From JAWRCU01 sp033542235 (GTDB taxonomy: Bacteria > Pseudomonadota > Alphaproteobacteria > Rhizobiales > Rhizobiaceae): 64,000 bases of DNA. The stretch is from NCBI RefSeq assembly GCF_033542235.1, contig NZ_JAWRCU010000003.1, positions 124,001 through 188,000 on the forward strand. Reading direction: 5' to 3'. This document shows positions 52,409 through 60,775 of this stretch, piece by piece; position 1 is the stretch's first letter, and each line of letters opens with the position of its first letter. Position numbers and translations under genes: made by a program. Under the pieces are notes generated by a model. The model made no database searches and was not told the DNA's origin. It worked only from the letters and a program-made list of their open reading frames with translations.

Positions 52409-54481
52409 TTACGCCTTGTTGTCGCGCGTCATGCGCACGTTGCCGTGGTGGTCCGCCCAGTAGGTCCAGCCTGGCGGGACGACGGTAGTGGTATCGGTCT
52501 GGAGCAGGATCGCCGGGCCGCTGAATCTGCGGTCGACCGGCAACGAAGTCCGTTCGATATGCGGTGTGTCGTACGTCTTCAGCTCGTCGCTGACGCGGAA
52601 GACGCATCGTCCCGTCCCGACCTGCTTCGGCTCGCCGGTGACGGCATAGGCCGGCGGCTCGGCGAGCTTGTCGACCAAGCCGAGACCGCGAACCTTGACC
52701 GTGACGATCTCGATCGGGCTCGCCTCGAAGGCGTGGCCATATTCCTCGCGGTGGCGGTCGTGGAAGGCGCTCCACACGCTTTCCAGAGCGGCGTCCGTCA
52801 GCGGACCATCCGGCACGTCGATCTTCAGCTCGTAGCCCTGGCCGACGTAGCGCAGGTCCGCCTGGCGCAGCATCCTGACCTTTTCGGCCGGAACCTTGTC
52901 GCGGGCGAAGATCGTGCCCAGCTCGGCCTCCATGTCGTCGAACAGGCCCTGCAGACGACCGAGGTCGAGCGCACCCTTGACCGCGAACGCCGTGCGAAGG
53001 GCGTGATACTCCAAGTCAGCGGTGAGGAGACCCATGGCCGACGTGATCCCGGGATGCGGCGGGATCAGGACATCCTTCATGTCGAGCATGGCCGCCACTT
53101 CCGCTGCATGCAAAGGTCCAGCGCCGCCGAAGCCTGCCAAGGTGAACTCGCGCGGGTCGATGCCCTTCTGGACGGTGCGGGAGCGGATGGCGTTCGCCAT
53201 GTTGCTGTTGAGAACGGTGAGTGCGCCTTCCGCCGTCTCTTCCGGCGAGCGGCCGAGCTTGGCGGCAAGTTCACCGATGACGCTCGCCGAGGCCTGCGCA
53301 TCGAGGGACATGCGGCCGCCGAGGAAGTTGTCCGCCACGAGCCGGCCGAGCACCAGATTGGCGTCCGTGGTGGTCGGCAGCGTGCCTCCCCGACGATAGG
53401 CCGCCGGCCCCGGCTCGGCGCCGGCGCTCTGCGGCCCGACGCGAAACGCCTTGCCGCGGTCGATATAGGCGATCGAGCCGCCGCCGGCGCCGATCGTGTG
53501 GATATCGATCATCGGCAGCATGACCGGGAAGTCGGCGATCTTGGCGCTGCGCGCATCGGCTTCAGCGAGGCGGCCGTCGCGAATGATGCCGATGTCGGCA
53601 CTGGTGCCGCCGATGTCGAGGGTTACCAGCTTGTCGGTTCCGGCATGCTCGCCGACCCAGGCGCCGCCGCGCACGCCTGCGACGAGACCGGAAAGGAGCG
53701 TCGTCGCCGGGCGCTGCGCGATCATCTCCGGGGTCGCCAGACCACCCGACGACGTCATGACCCGCAGTTCGCCGGTGACGCCCAGCTTGCGCAGCTCCTC
53801 GCTGAGATCGCTGATATAGCGGCGCACCTTCGGCCCGATGAAGGCTGACATCGCCGCGGTGGTGAAGCGTTCGAACTCGCGGAACTGCGGCGAGACCTCC
53901 GCTGACGTCGTCACGAAGACACCCGGCAGGATGTCACGCACGATCTCGGCCGCGCGTCGTTCATGGGCTGGGTTCACGAACGAGAACAGGAACCCGATCA
54001 GGATTGCTTCGACACCATCCTCACCGAGCTCGCGCGCTGCCGCCGCGACCGCCTCTTCGTCGAGCGGCACGAGTTCCTCGCCCCTGGCATCGAGACGACC
54101 CGCAACGGTCTTGCGGAAGCGGCGCCGGATCAGAGGGCGACTCTGCCAGGGCAGGTCCTGCATGATCGAATAGTGCTGCGGGCGCTGGTGGCGGCCGATA
54201 TGAAGCACATCACGAAAGCCCTCGTTCGTGATCATCCCGGTGACGGCCCCGCCATGCACCAACATCGCATTCGTTCCGACGGTCGTGCCGTGGAAGATCG
54301 CGTCGATCTGTGCGGGCGTGACGCCGGCGATCTCGCAGATTCCCTTGACGCCGGTCACGACGCCTTCGGCCGAGTTGGATGGCGTGGACGGCGTCTTGTG
54401 GATAGTGACCTTTCCATTCGCGAGGTCGGCGAGAATCAAGTCTGTAAACGTTCCGCCGACATCGACGCCCAGTGCGATCAT
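52409..54481 (-). CDS. hyuA: Hydantoinase A / N-methylhydantoinase alpha subunit
   Basis: 690 residues from the ATG at 54481, which follows GGAGG; an earlier in-frame start at 54520 overlaps an operator. The opening IALGVDVGGTFTDLILAD is the actin-like ATP-binding phosphate-1 motif; IFHGTTVGTNAML (about 70-82) and LDIGGTSADIGI near 335 are the other nucleotide and metal elements. With HyuB it hydrolyses cyclic amide rings at the cost of ATP. First gene of the operon, facing the MarR gene. The specific substrate (hydantoin, N-methylhydantoin, 5-oxoproline) cannot be told from sequence, but the M20 carbamoylase downstream favours hydantoins. Confidence 0.92.
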   Translation of the reverse strand: MIALGVDVGGTFTDLILADLANGKVTIHKTPSTPSNSAEGVVTGVKGICEIAGVTPAQIDAIFHGTTVGTNAMLVHGGAVTGMITNEGFRDVLHIGRHQRPQHYSIMQDLPWQSRPLIRRRFRKTVAGRLDARGEELVPLDEEAVAAAARELGEDGVEAILIGFLFSFVNPAHERRAAEIVRDILPGVFVTTSAEVSPQFREFERFTTAAMSAFIGPKVRRYISDLSEELRKLGVTGELRVMTSSGGLATPEMIAQRPATTLLSGLVAGVRGGAWVGEHAGTDKLVTLDIGGTSADIGIIRDGRLAEADARSAKIADFPVMLPMIDIHTIGAGGGSIAYIDRGKAFRVGPQSAGAEPGPAAYRRGGTLPTTTDANLVLGRLVADNFLGGRMSLDAQASASVIGELAAKLGRSPEETAEGALTVLNSNMANAIRSRTVQKGIDPREFTLAGFGGAGPLHAAEVAAMLDMKDVLIPPHPGITSAMGLLTADLEYHALRTAFAVKGALDLGRLQGLFDDMEAELGTIFARDKVPAEKVRMLRQADLRYVGQGYELKIDVPDGPLTDAALESVWSAFHDRHREEYGHAFEASPIEIVTVKVRGLGLVDKLAEPPAYAVTGEPKQVGTGRCVFRVSDELKTYDTPHIERTSLPVDRRFSGPAILLQTDTTTVVPPGWTYWADHHGNVRMTRDNKA

Positions 54482-54513
54482 TCCCGCCTCCAGCAATATT
54501 CTGCGCGGAGATT

Positions 54514-54555
54514 GATCCACCTGGATCGATCTGGCAAGTTGAATCCATCTGGATT
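54514..54555. promoter_or_regulatory. Two MarR operators between hyuA and the regulator
   Basis: Dyads GATCCACCTGGATC (54514-54527) and AATCCATCTGGATT (54542-54555) share the pattern RATCCAYCTGGATY with start-to-start spacing of 28 bp. They lie 33 and 61 bp upstream of hyuA and before the MarR gene, so one protein could repress both directions. Confidence 0.7.
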
Positions 54556-54636
54556 GAAATAAAATTGCGGGCTGCCGCCGGAGGCGAGCGGACCCAAGGG
54601 GCTCTAGGGAGCGTTTGGAGGGAGCGGAGGAAGGCG

Positions 54637-55113
54637 ATGACCTCAGGGAACTTACTGGAGAAGATACTCGCGCAAGACCTGCGGGAACTGCTGGTGATCA
54701 GCTACATCGTTCTCGGCAACAACCTGGTTACCAACCGGTACATCGAGCGGCGCTTCAAGATGCCCGTGCAGGCCTGGTCCGCCCTCTATGCGGTCAAGAC
54801 GTTTCCAGGCATCCGCGCGAAGGAGATCAAGCTGTTGTTTCCACGCCCGCAGAACACCATCAGCCGGGCCGTTTCGCTGCTGGAGGATCGCGGCTACCTG
54901 ATTCAGGAGACCTCGGATTCCGACGCACGCGAAAAGCGCCTCTTCACCACTCTCGCAGGCGAGCAGCTGCTGACCGAACTCATCGACGTCTCGCGCAGGC
55001 GCCAGGAAGAGTGGCTGGCGCCCTTGTCGCAGGTGGAGAGAAAGACGTTCTTCGAACTGGCGAGAAAGATCGCGGAAGGCCCCAATCTGCTGACGTCGGA
55101 GATCATGAAATGA
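54637..55113 (+). CDS. MarR family transcriptional regulator
   Basis: 158 residues from the ATG at 54637, with GGAGGAAGG upstream; earlier starts cross the operators. Winged HTH around 55-105 (TFPGIRAKEIKLLFPRPQNTISRAVSLLEDRGYL followed by the wing SDSDAREKRLFTTL). Dimerisation helices at both ends. It is divergent from hyuA with two matching dyads in the gap and is thus the probable repressor of the hydantoin operon, relieved by substrate or product. Confidence 0.9.
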   Translation: MTSGNLLEKILAQDLRELLVISYIVLGNNLVTNRYIERRFKMPVQAWSALYAVKTFPGIRAKEIKLLFPRPQNTISRAVSLLEDRGYLIQETSDSDAREKRLFTTLAGEQLLTELIDVSRRRQEEWLAPLSQVERKTFFELARKIAEGPNLLTSEIMK

Positions 55114-55389
55114 TGATGGTTGTCCGGAACCGTCCCGGCGGGTTTTGAGGAGTTCAAAGGCGGCTCTCTGGTGCGGCGGTGCCTGCGATGGCCCCGACAG
55201 TTGTTGATGTACCGGAGGTCGTGCTCGACGTGCTTTTCCATGTGCTCGATGGACGCGGTTTCGTCAGGAAGCCGTTGACCTTGGTCCAGCCGGAATTCCC
55301 AGCTTCACATGCAGGCGATAGCGCGGCCGCGCTCGTCATCATTGGGCAAGCGCATGTGGCGGCGGCAAGGCGCGACAGCGAGTCGAAAA

Positions 55390-56028
55390 TTACTCTCGCC
55401 GCTGCGAGAGTACTGGCTGAAAGAGCCGCTTGATCATCGACGAGAAACCGTGGCGACCTTGTTCACGGTCGACGACTGACTGGTCGGTAACCCAGTTCAG
55501 CTGGATCGCACGACGCCTGCCTTCGTAGGGGTGATGGCCATGCCACGAATTCTCGGAGCGCCTGAAGATCAAGACGGTCCCCCCAGCAGGCTCGATCTCG
55601 ACTGCATAGTTCTCGAGATCCGAGCCGTTCCGTAGGAGGCGCAGGCGGCCGGTCGAGTTCCCCCACGAATCTCCGTTCATGTAGAGCAGGACGGTGATTA
55701 TCTTAGTCTTGGAATCTGTGTGTATCTTCCCATCTCTTGCCCGGCAGAACCCACGGACAGTGTACATTGTCGGCCTGCCCGTCAGATCTATGTCGAACTT
55801 TTCCTCGACCGCCTTCCGAAAAGGTGTGTCCAGCATCTCGTCGATCAGTGCCTTGAAACCTCCCGAGATCTTCAGGCCCGACGGCGGATGCGACCCGGGC
55901 CCTGGCACTTCCGGATAATCGGCCAAGGCCTCTTTCAGTTTTTCGCGTTCGATGAAATCCTTCACGATAACATATTCGAAAGGATCGCGTTCGATCGGTG
56001 TCGCGCGCAGCGTGTCAAGTCTCAGCAT
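55390..56028 (-). CDS. 2-oxoglutarate/Fe(II)-dependent oxygenase family protein
   Basis: 212 residues, prolyl-4-hydroxylase-like double-stranded beta helix. The iron triad is H103-x-D105 (KIHTDSK) and H163 (NSWHGHHPYEG), with the Arg for 2-oxoglutarate at about 171-173 (RRR). Between the two are ITVLLYMNG and GTVLIFRR, as in family members. Substrate unknown; bacterial relatives act on proteins, nucleotide-linked sugars or lipids. The gene stands upstream of, and separate from, the glycosyltransferase gene by 66 bp on the same strand, which suggests a role in surface polysaccharide. Probable start at the ATG 56028 with GGAGG. Confidence 0.82.
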   Translation of the reverse strand: MLRLDTLRATPIERDPFEYVIVKDFIEREKLKEALADYPEVPGPGSHPPSGLKISGGFKALIDEMLDTPFRKAVEEKFDIDLTGRPTMYTVRGFCRARDGKIHTDSKTKIITVLLYMNGDSWGNSTGRLRLLRNGSDLENYAVEIEPAGGTVLIFRRSENSWHGHHPYEGRRRAIQLNWVTDQSVVDREQGRHGFSSMIKRLFQPVLSQRRE

Positions 56029-56094
56029 GTCTCCTCCCTGGGTGCTGGTACTTGGTCTCGTTTTGACTTGGGGCGGGTTTGTCCCAGCCGCGGT

Positions 56095-57180
56095 TTATTG
56101 ATCTTTTCGTGACAGGCTAAGTGGTTTTTCTTGTTCGGTCCATAGGCGATCATAGACTGCCCGGATGCGGCGTGCCTCGGCCTCAATCGAGAAATTGGCG
56201 TGCACGAATTCCAGCGCCGCACGACCCTGTTCCTTGGCAAGACCCGGAGCAAGAAAATAGGGTTCGATGGCCGCGACCAGGGCGTCTCGATCGCCCGCTG
56301 GCACGATCGTTCCGTTGATTCCGGGCCTGATCATCGAAGGATAGGATCCCGCGTCGGAAGCGACGACTGCCGTCTCCGAGGCCATCGCCTCCAGGGGAGT
56401 AAGGCCAAAGCCTTCCTGGCGCGAAGGCGCCACGAACAACGTGAAGCGCCGATACCACAAAGAGATGTCGTCGACATCGCCGAGGAAGACGATACGCTGC
56501 GTGAGGCCTGCGGCAGCGATCCGCGACTTCAATTCGCGCTCGAAGCTCAGGTTGTCGGGGCTGGTGCGGCCCGTAATGACCGCCGTCCAATCAGGATAGT
56601 GCGGCAGAAGCTGCAGCATCGCGTGGACGAACAGATCAGTGCCCTTTTGATGCCGGATCCGTCCGGTGCAGCCGACAGCATATTTGCCCGGCAGTCCGCT
56701 CGCTGCGAAATCGTCCTCGCTTCTGCGGGGCGGATGGAAAGCCTCAAAGTCCGTTCCGTGCGGCACGACCGTGTAGGGAACTTCGAGGAAACTGCCCGAG
56801 CGTTCGCTCGTCGTGATGACAGCGTCCATCCGCCGTAACATCCAGCGGGTGAGTGCCTTGTGCCGACGCTGCCCGGCGGAATTGAAGATAAGCCGGAGAG
56901 GCGCGCGCAAGACATGCCTCAGCAAGATTCCCAACATCATTTCGTTGTTGCGACGACAATGATAGATTCGGAATGGCCGGTTAGCCGGTCTCCCGAATAA
57001 TCTCGGAACGTCGCGCCAGAGCATGCGTGGTACCCGGTCAGGCAGATCGAAGCCGAGCGCGGCGACTTTCAGCGTCTTCGCCTGCTCCTGAACCAATTGC
57101 ACGACAGCTGTCGTGCCTCCCGATTGGCGCCAGTTGAAATTCGTAGCCACCACTTCGATTTCCGAAAAATCGCGCGTCAA
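56095..57180 (-). CDS. Glycosyltransferase family 4 protein
   Basis: GT-B glycosyltransferase, about 361 residues if it starts at TTG 57180, which has GGGGGAAGGA nine bases upstream. Donor-binding elements: GCTGRIRHQKGTDLFVHAM with the phosphate Arg and Lys, the VVPHGTDFEAFHPP strand, and the sugar-nucleotide E-x7-E motif in APSRQEGFGLTPLEAMA near 285-301. An open frame continues upstream to 57402, but there it translates through tRNA-Ser and is an artefact. The donor and acceptor are not apparent; transfer in LPS core or exopolysaccharide is likely. Confidence 0.8.
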   Translation of the reverse strand: MTRDFSEIEVVATNFNWRQSGGTTAVVQLVQEQAKTLKVAALGFDLPDRVPRMLWRDVPRLFGRPANRPFRIYHCRRNNEMMLGILLRHVLRAPLRLIFNSAGQRRHKALTRWMLRRMDAVITTSERSGSFLEVPYTVVPHGTDFEAFHPPRRSEDDFAASGLPGKYAVGCTGRIRHQKGTDLFVHAMLQLLPHYPDWTAVITGRTSPDNLSFERELKSRIAAAGLTQRIVFLGDVDDISLWYRRFTLFVAPSRQEGFGLTPLEAMASETAVVASDAGSYPSMIRPGINGTIVPAGDRDALVAAIEPYFLAPGLAKEQGRAALEFVHANFSIEAEARRIRAVYDRLWTEQEKPLSLSRKDQ

Positions 57181-57318
57181 TGCGATGATCCTTCCCCCGG
57201 AATGGCATGCCACTGTCCAAATCGGCCGCTTCGCGCGATGGGTCGCGAACCGGCCGCACTGTCTTTCGAGCTTGGCACTAACGGCCAACTCGCGGTCAAT
57301 AGCGTGATGCGAGATTTC

Positions 57319-57408
57319 TGGCGGAGAGGGGGGGATTCGAACCCCCGATACCCTTGCGAGTATGCCGCATTTCGAGTGCGGTGCATTCAACCGCTCTGCC
57401 ACCTCTCC
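57319..57408 (-). tRNA. tRNA-Ser (anticodon CGA)
   Basis: On the minus strand a 90-nt cloverleaf with the long variable arm of class II tRNAs: acceptor GGAGAGG/CCTCTCC, D-arm TGGCAGAGCGGTTGAATGCA, anticodon stem CCGCA-CTCGAAA-TGCGG with anticodon CGA (57372-57374 on the plus strand as TCG), T-arm GGGGGTTCGAATCCCCC, and an encoded CCA end. The gene reads UCG. The 3' end is a common integration target, but I see no second copy of it in the window. Confidence 0.97.
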
Positions 57409-57499
57409 ATAGGTGAGCGCCCGGTTGCGGCGCGGCGCACTCCATAACGGGTGAAGCAGGCCACGGCAATTTCAGCAAAAATCGATTCCTATCGTGGCT

Positions 57500-58447
57500 T
57501 CATTGTGCCGGCTCGTCAGCCGGTTGGCCCGCCGCAATAATGCCTAGGACCGCCCCCAAGGGCACGCCGTCACTTTCCCTTACCCAGTCTAGATATCCGG
57601 TGGAGCTTCTGCCCTTTACAAGCGCGGAGGCTGGAGAGGGTTTTGAGAAAGGGATGTCTCGTTCGAGCTGCAGGTAGCCTTCATGGGTCACTAGGCTGCC
57701 GTCTGCAATCAGTTGGTCGCGTAGCTTCCTCACGTTCGCAGGCAGGCTATCTGTAATCTTCGCATTAATCTTAGAGCCTGCTGCCAGAGTGTAGGCGCTG
57801 TTTTCGTAGCGGAGGAATGCTCGGTCATTTGGGCGCTTTGGCAGCGCGGAATAGAGGTCAATACGCAGACTGGTGGTCTCATCCGATTGCATATCAGTCT
57901 GCTTAGGCGAAGGAGATGCAGAGGTCCGCTCCTGGACGGAAAATAGGTCGTATCCGAGTGCCTCAAGAACGTAGATTGTGTTGCTGAGATACGTTCGCAT
58001 CGTTGCGATGTCAGCACGAGGGAGGTTAGATCCAGTCGGCTTGTTGGCATTTGCCACAAGGACTTTTCCGCTGTTACCCTTGAGGATGGACCAAAGCTCA
58101 CGCTCGAGCCATTTGACATGCGCTCGTGTTAGATTGTCGTCCTTGCTGGTAAAAATCAAAAAAGTATGAAATTCGATAGGAAATTTGCCTGCCAAGTAAC
58201 GCTGGGAGAAATCATCACTCTCGCCGACATAAATCTCCGGCAGATCGTCGTCCGCACTCGATCGAATGAGTAGATAAACACAGGAACGGCTGAGAACTTC
58301 GGCTTCGAGTGCCTTCTTAAAGAATTCTGGCTGTCCGGTTATGGCTACACCGGTCCAGTTGTCCAACTCTACGGTCCGCAGGCTCCGCGGATCTTGGCCC
58401 GTGATAAAAATTTTCACGACGCGACCGACTGGCTCGTCAGAAGTCAT
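57500..58447 (-). CDS. GIY-YIG nuclease family protein with DUF4357-like C terminus
   Basis: 315 residues. The GIY-YIG fold is seen as CVYLLIRSS (about 55-63, in place of GIY) and EIYVGESDDFSQRYLAG (about 70-86, YVG and the catalytic Arg), and the metal Glu in WLERELWSILK near 115. The C-terminal part GYLDWVRESDGVPLGAVLG is like the small DUF4357 domain that often accompanies such nucleases. Probably a single-strand-nicking or defence-related nuclease carried by the accessory region. The ATG at 58447 or GTG at 58453 could serve as start. Confidence 0.72.
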   Translation of the reverse strand: MTSDEPVGRVVKIFITGQDPRSLRTVELDNWTGVAITGQPEFFKKALEAEVLSRSCVYLLIRSSADDDLPEIYVGESDDFSQRYLAGKFPIEFHTFLIFTSKDDNLTRAHVKWLERELWSILKGNSGKVLVANANKPTGSNLPRADIATMRTYLSNTIYVLEALGYDLFSVQERTSASPSPKQTDMQSDETTSLRIDLYSALPKRPNDRAFLRYENSAYTLAAGSKINAKITDSLPANVRKLRDQLIADGSLVTHEGYLQLERDIPFSKPSPASALVKGRSSTGYLDWVRESDGVPLGAVLGIIAAGQPADEPAQ

Positions 58448-58671
58448 CCCCACCCCGCGCTGTTTTTAGGTCCCCAGCACGACATCAGTAGCATAGCGGA
58501 ACATACTAGTGTCAACGCAACCAAGGCGCATCGATATTTCACTCGGCGCTGGCCCGGGAAGCGGATCTGCTCGCGGCATCAGAAATGTAGTTGAGGGCAA
58601 ATAGGAGAATTGATGCAGCGTTTGGAATGCTACTGACGCATTTCCCCGGGACTAAGCACCATTGCCGCCCC

Positions 58672-59277
58672 TCAAGCGCGAACGTTCTTCTTGCTCTCGA
58701 CAATAACACGTAGCCGGCCATACCATTGATCGAGGTCGCGGAGGATAGGCTGGATCTGCTGCGGATCGGCGCCACCACCAGGAAAGTCCAGGAAGAGCAC
58801 CTCCTGCACTGGCATCATCAGATCGTTGGTGTAGAGCTTGATCGACAGCTTCTCAATCTTGCTCTCCTGCCGCTTTGCGCCCGACAGACCACCGACGACA
58901 AGTCCAGCAGGCCCGAGAAGAAAGCCGCCTGCCGCAGCGCCTGCTAGCTGACTGCCGCGCTGTGTCTTGATTACCGAGGAACCGTCTCGGGCAACCTCAA
59001 CCGCTATGAGGTGAGAAGATCCATATACTGATGCCTTGGCTTCTAGCTGCTTCAGCTTCATGGGATTCAGCAGCACAGCGATCTTTTCGCGTTCGATGTC
59101 GATCGCAATCGCATTCTTGCACATGGAAGATTTGTAGCTGACAGTTGGTGTGAAGTCGGGGATAGCGTTGAGCTGCTCGTCCATTCGGGTTTCCGCCGAG
59201 TTGCCTGCCATCACGGACAGCACGAATGCTACGAGTAGCCCGAGCATGACCAAGGCGATGATGACGGACCAGCTCAT
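58672..59277 (-). CDS. Hypothetical membrane-anchored protein with glycine zipper
   Basis: 201 residues; ATG with GGAGGG five bases upstream. One N-terminal helix (SVIIALVMLGLLVAFVLSVMA), a soluble central part with CKNAIAIDIEREKIAVLLN, then a Gly-rich GAAAGGFLLGPAGLVVGGLSGAK stretch near 115-138 that looks like a glycine-zipper membrane segment, and a polar C terminus. I do not recognise the family. It is in the accessory block and has no partner in an operon. Confidence 0.55.
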   Translation of the reverse strand: MSWSVIIALVMLGLLVAFVLSVMAGNSAETRMDEQLNAIPDFTPTVSYKSSMCKNAIAIDIEREKIAVLLNPMKLKQLEAKASVYGSSHLIAVEVARDGSSVIKTQRGSQLAGAAAGGFLLGPAGLVVGGLSGAKRQESKIEKLSIKLYTNDLMMPVQEVLFLDFPGGGADPQQIQPILRDLDQWYGRLRVIVESKKNVRA

Positions 59278-59312
59278 TTTTCCCTCCGCATAACAGCCGC
59301 AATCAAACGCTG

Positions 59313-59439
59313 CACGAAAGGGAACCCTTCCGACATAAGCGGAGGAGCGGGGTCCGGTTTTCTTAAACGTCTGATTTCCTTCGAGCGGTTCGAACGGTCA
59401 ACGGAAATCCCCGACCGCACAAAAGGGTTCCTTTCCGTC
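59313..59439. repeat. Pair of near-identical palindromic repeats next to the recombinase gene (candidate res sites)
   Basis: Two related 21-22-mers, at 59313-59333 and 59418-59439, share CAC-AAAGGG--CC-TTCCG-C; each has an internal dyad (AAGGG-AA-CCCTT in the first). They lie about 105 bp apart and just upstream of the serine recombinase gene at 59509, the usual place for resolvase subsites. Confidence 0.35.
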
Positions 59440-59508
59440 AAGGCGGGGCTGGGTATCATCTTCTTGAAAAGAAACCGAAATCTCTACCAATGGTGTCTGC
59501 AGACGAGC

Positions 59509-60087
59509 ATGAGAAAGATCGGATACGCCCGCGTCTCGACCAATGAGCAGAACCTCGACTTACAGCGGGCCGCCCTCCAGGCTGCCGGATGCGTGGAGAT
59601 CCATGCGGATCAAGGGATTTCCGGTTCGGATTTCGAACGCCCTGGTCTCTCGCGAGCGCTCCACTGCCTGGAACCAGGCGACATGTTGGTGGTCTGGAGA
59701 CTGGACCGGCTGGGTCGATCATTGATCGACCTGATCAAGCTCGTGACCGACCTCGGAGCACGAGCTGTCGAGTTTCATTCACTGAGCGAGGCTATCGATA
59801 CGAGTTCTCCAGGCGGCCGCTTGCTCTTCCACATGCTTGCCGCCATGGCCGAGTTCGAACGCTCCTTGATCAGCGAGCGGACTCGAGCCGGGATGGCAGC
59901 TGCTCGTGCGCGGGGGAGCAGGATAGGTCGCCGACCGGCAACGACAGCAGCCCAGCGTGCGGCAGCCCTTATCGCCATCGAGCAGAATAAAATCTCGGTT
60001 GAGGACGTTGCGGCCGAGTATGGCATCCATCCTCGCACCCTCCTGCGCGTCCTGAGAGACGATCAGCGAGGGAATGCCTCTGGCTGA
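59509..60087 (+). CDS. Serine recombinase (resolvase/invertase family)
   Basis: 192 residues from the ATG at 59509; a longer frame from 59464 lacks a site. Catalytic serine motif IGYARVST near residues 4-11, RLDRLGRSL near 65-73 and EFERSLISERT at the E-helix; the C terminus holds the HTH VEDVAAEYGIHPRTLLRVL. Length and order fit small Tn3/Hin-type resolvases. It probably resolves or inverts DNA at nearby sites and marks the region as mobile-element derived. No transposase or IS ends are seen in the window. Confidence 0.9.
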   Translation: MRKIGYARVSTNEQNLDLQRAALQAAGCVEIHADQGISGSDFERPGLSRALHCLEPGDMLVVWRLDRLGRSLIDLIKLVTDLGARAVEFHSLSEAIDTSSPGGRLLFHMLAAMAEFERSLISERTRAGMAAARARGSRIGRRPATTAAQRAAALIAIEQNKISVEDVAAEYGIHPRTLLRVLRDDQRGNASG

Positions 60088-60182
60088 CTCATAGAAGCGA
60101 CCTGGCTGGCGTTGATGCCATGGACGAGGAAAACCCAACGCGCACCAGGGAGTCTCCCCTGAGCGAGGTCGGTATCCGGGCG

Positions 60183-60626
60183 TTAGGCGGACGGCCCATG
60201 CTCGTTCTGACTCACGACATAATCGAGTTCGATCTCGTGATCATCATCGTCACCTGACCGATATGCAGCTCCTGATGGGTCGATGGAGTTTTCCGACGAC
60301 TTCAAGACAGTGGCGACCCAAATCCCAGCCCGGCGGAGCTGACCTTCCATTGATAAGGAGGCGTGCTTGGCCATCAATCGAGCTACGTCGCTGTAGCGGC
60401 GTTCCTTGCGAAACCACGTCCTTGCCTCATGCCCGCAAACCTTCGCCAGGTCACGATCATAATATTGGGGGAACGGCTCGCGATCGTGCTTCAAGATTTC
60501 GCAGAGTTCCAGCAGCGTAAGCAGCGAGCCGTCGAACTCTCCGGAGACGGTTGGGTCACCGGTAGCCAGATAGACCTCGAATCGGTTTCGGAACAGACGC
60601 CGGAGATTGATATTTGTATCAGGCAT
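60183..60626 (-). CDS. Hypothetical protein
   Basis: 147 residues, ATG with GGAGAAAT directly upstream. No recognised domain. Sequence is helical and charged, with an acidic DDDDHEIELD patch near 125-135 and a Cys pair (CEIL, CGHE) near 42 and 65. It is on the minus strand, convergent with the recombinase gene. Its composition and the good ribosome site suggest a real gene of unknown role. Confidence 0.5.
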   Translation of the reverse strand: MPDTNINLRRLFRNRFEVYLATGDPTVSGEFDGSLLTLLELCEILKHDREPFPQYYDRDLAKVCGHEARTWFRKERRYSDVARLMAKHASLSMEGQLRRAGIWVATVLKSSENSIDPSGAAYRSGDDDDHEIELDYVVSQNEHGPSA

Positions 60627-60707
60627 GATTTCTCCTTAGCCGGGGCGCCCTTTAACGACCCGCGGACTATTCTCTTGCCTTTTTCTACAGAACCCAGAAG
60701 AGATCCC

Positions 60708-60775
60708 GAGTAACGCCCTCCCTAAGTTTCTTTAGCCTTCTAAAGAGAGACACCAACTTAGGGGAGGCGTTACTC
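60708..60775. repeat. Nested inverted repeat (cruciform-like)
   Basis: Outer arms of 21 bp (60708-60728 and 60755-60775, two mismatches, GAGTAACGCC...TAAGTT) enclose a perfect inner 7-bp stem TCTTTAG/CTAAAGA. The right arm overlaps the stop codon of the unknown gene at 60774. Too large and symmetrical for an ordinary terminator; may be a recombination or termination structure of the mobile element. Confidence 0.7.

Noticed and set aside
46874..53848. Plus-strand frames opposite the hydantoin operon (46874-47983, 51094-52488, 52361-53848)
   Set aside because: Shadow frames with low-complexity charged composition and no recognisable fold.
55114..55389. Small frames between MarR and oxygenase genes
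   Set aside because: Neither the plus (55179-55433) nor the minus (55154-55342) frame has a start signal or a domain.
57181..57402. N-terminal extension of the glycosyltransferase
   Set aside because: It is the translated tRNA-Ser gene, a well-known artefact.
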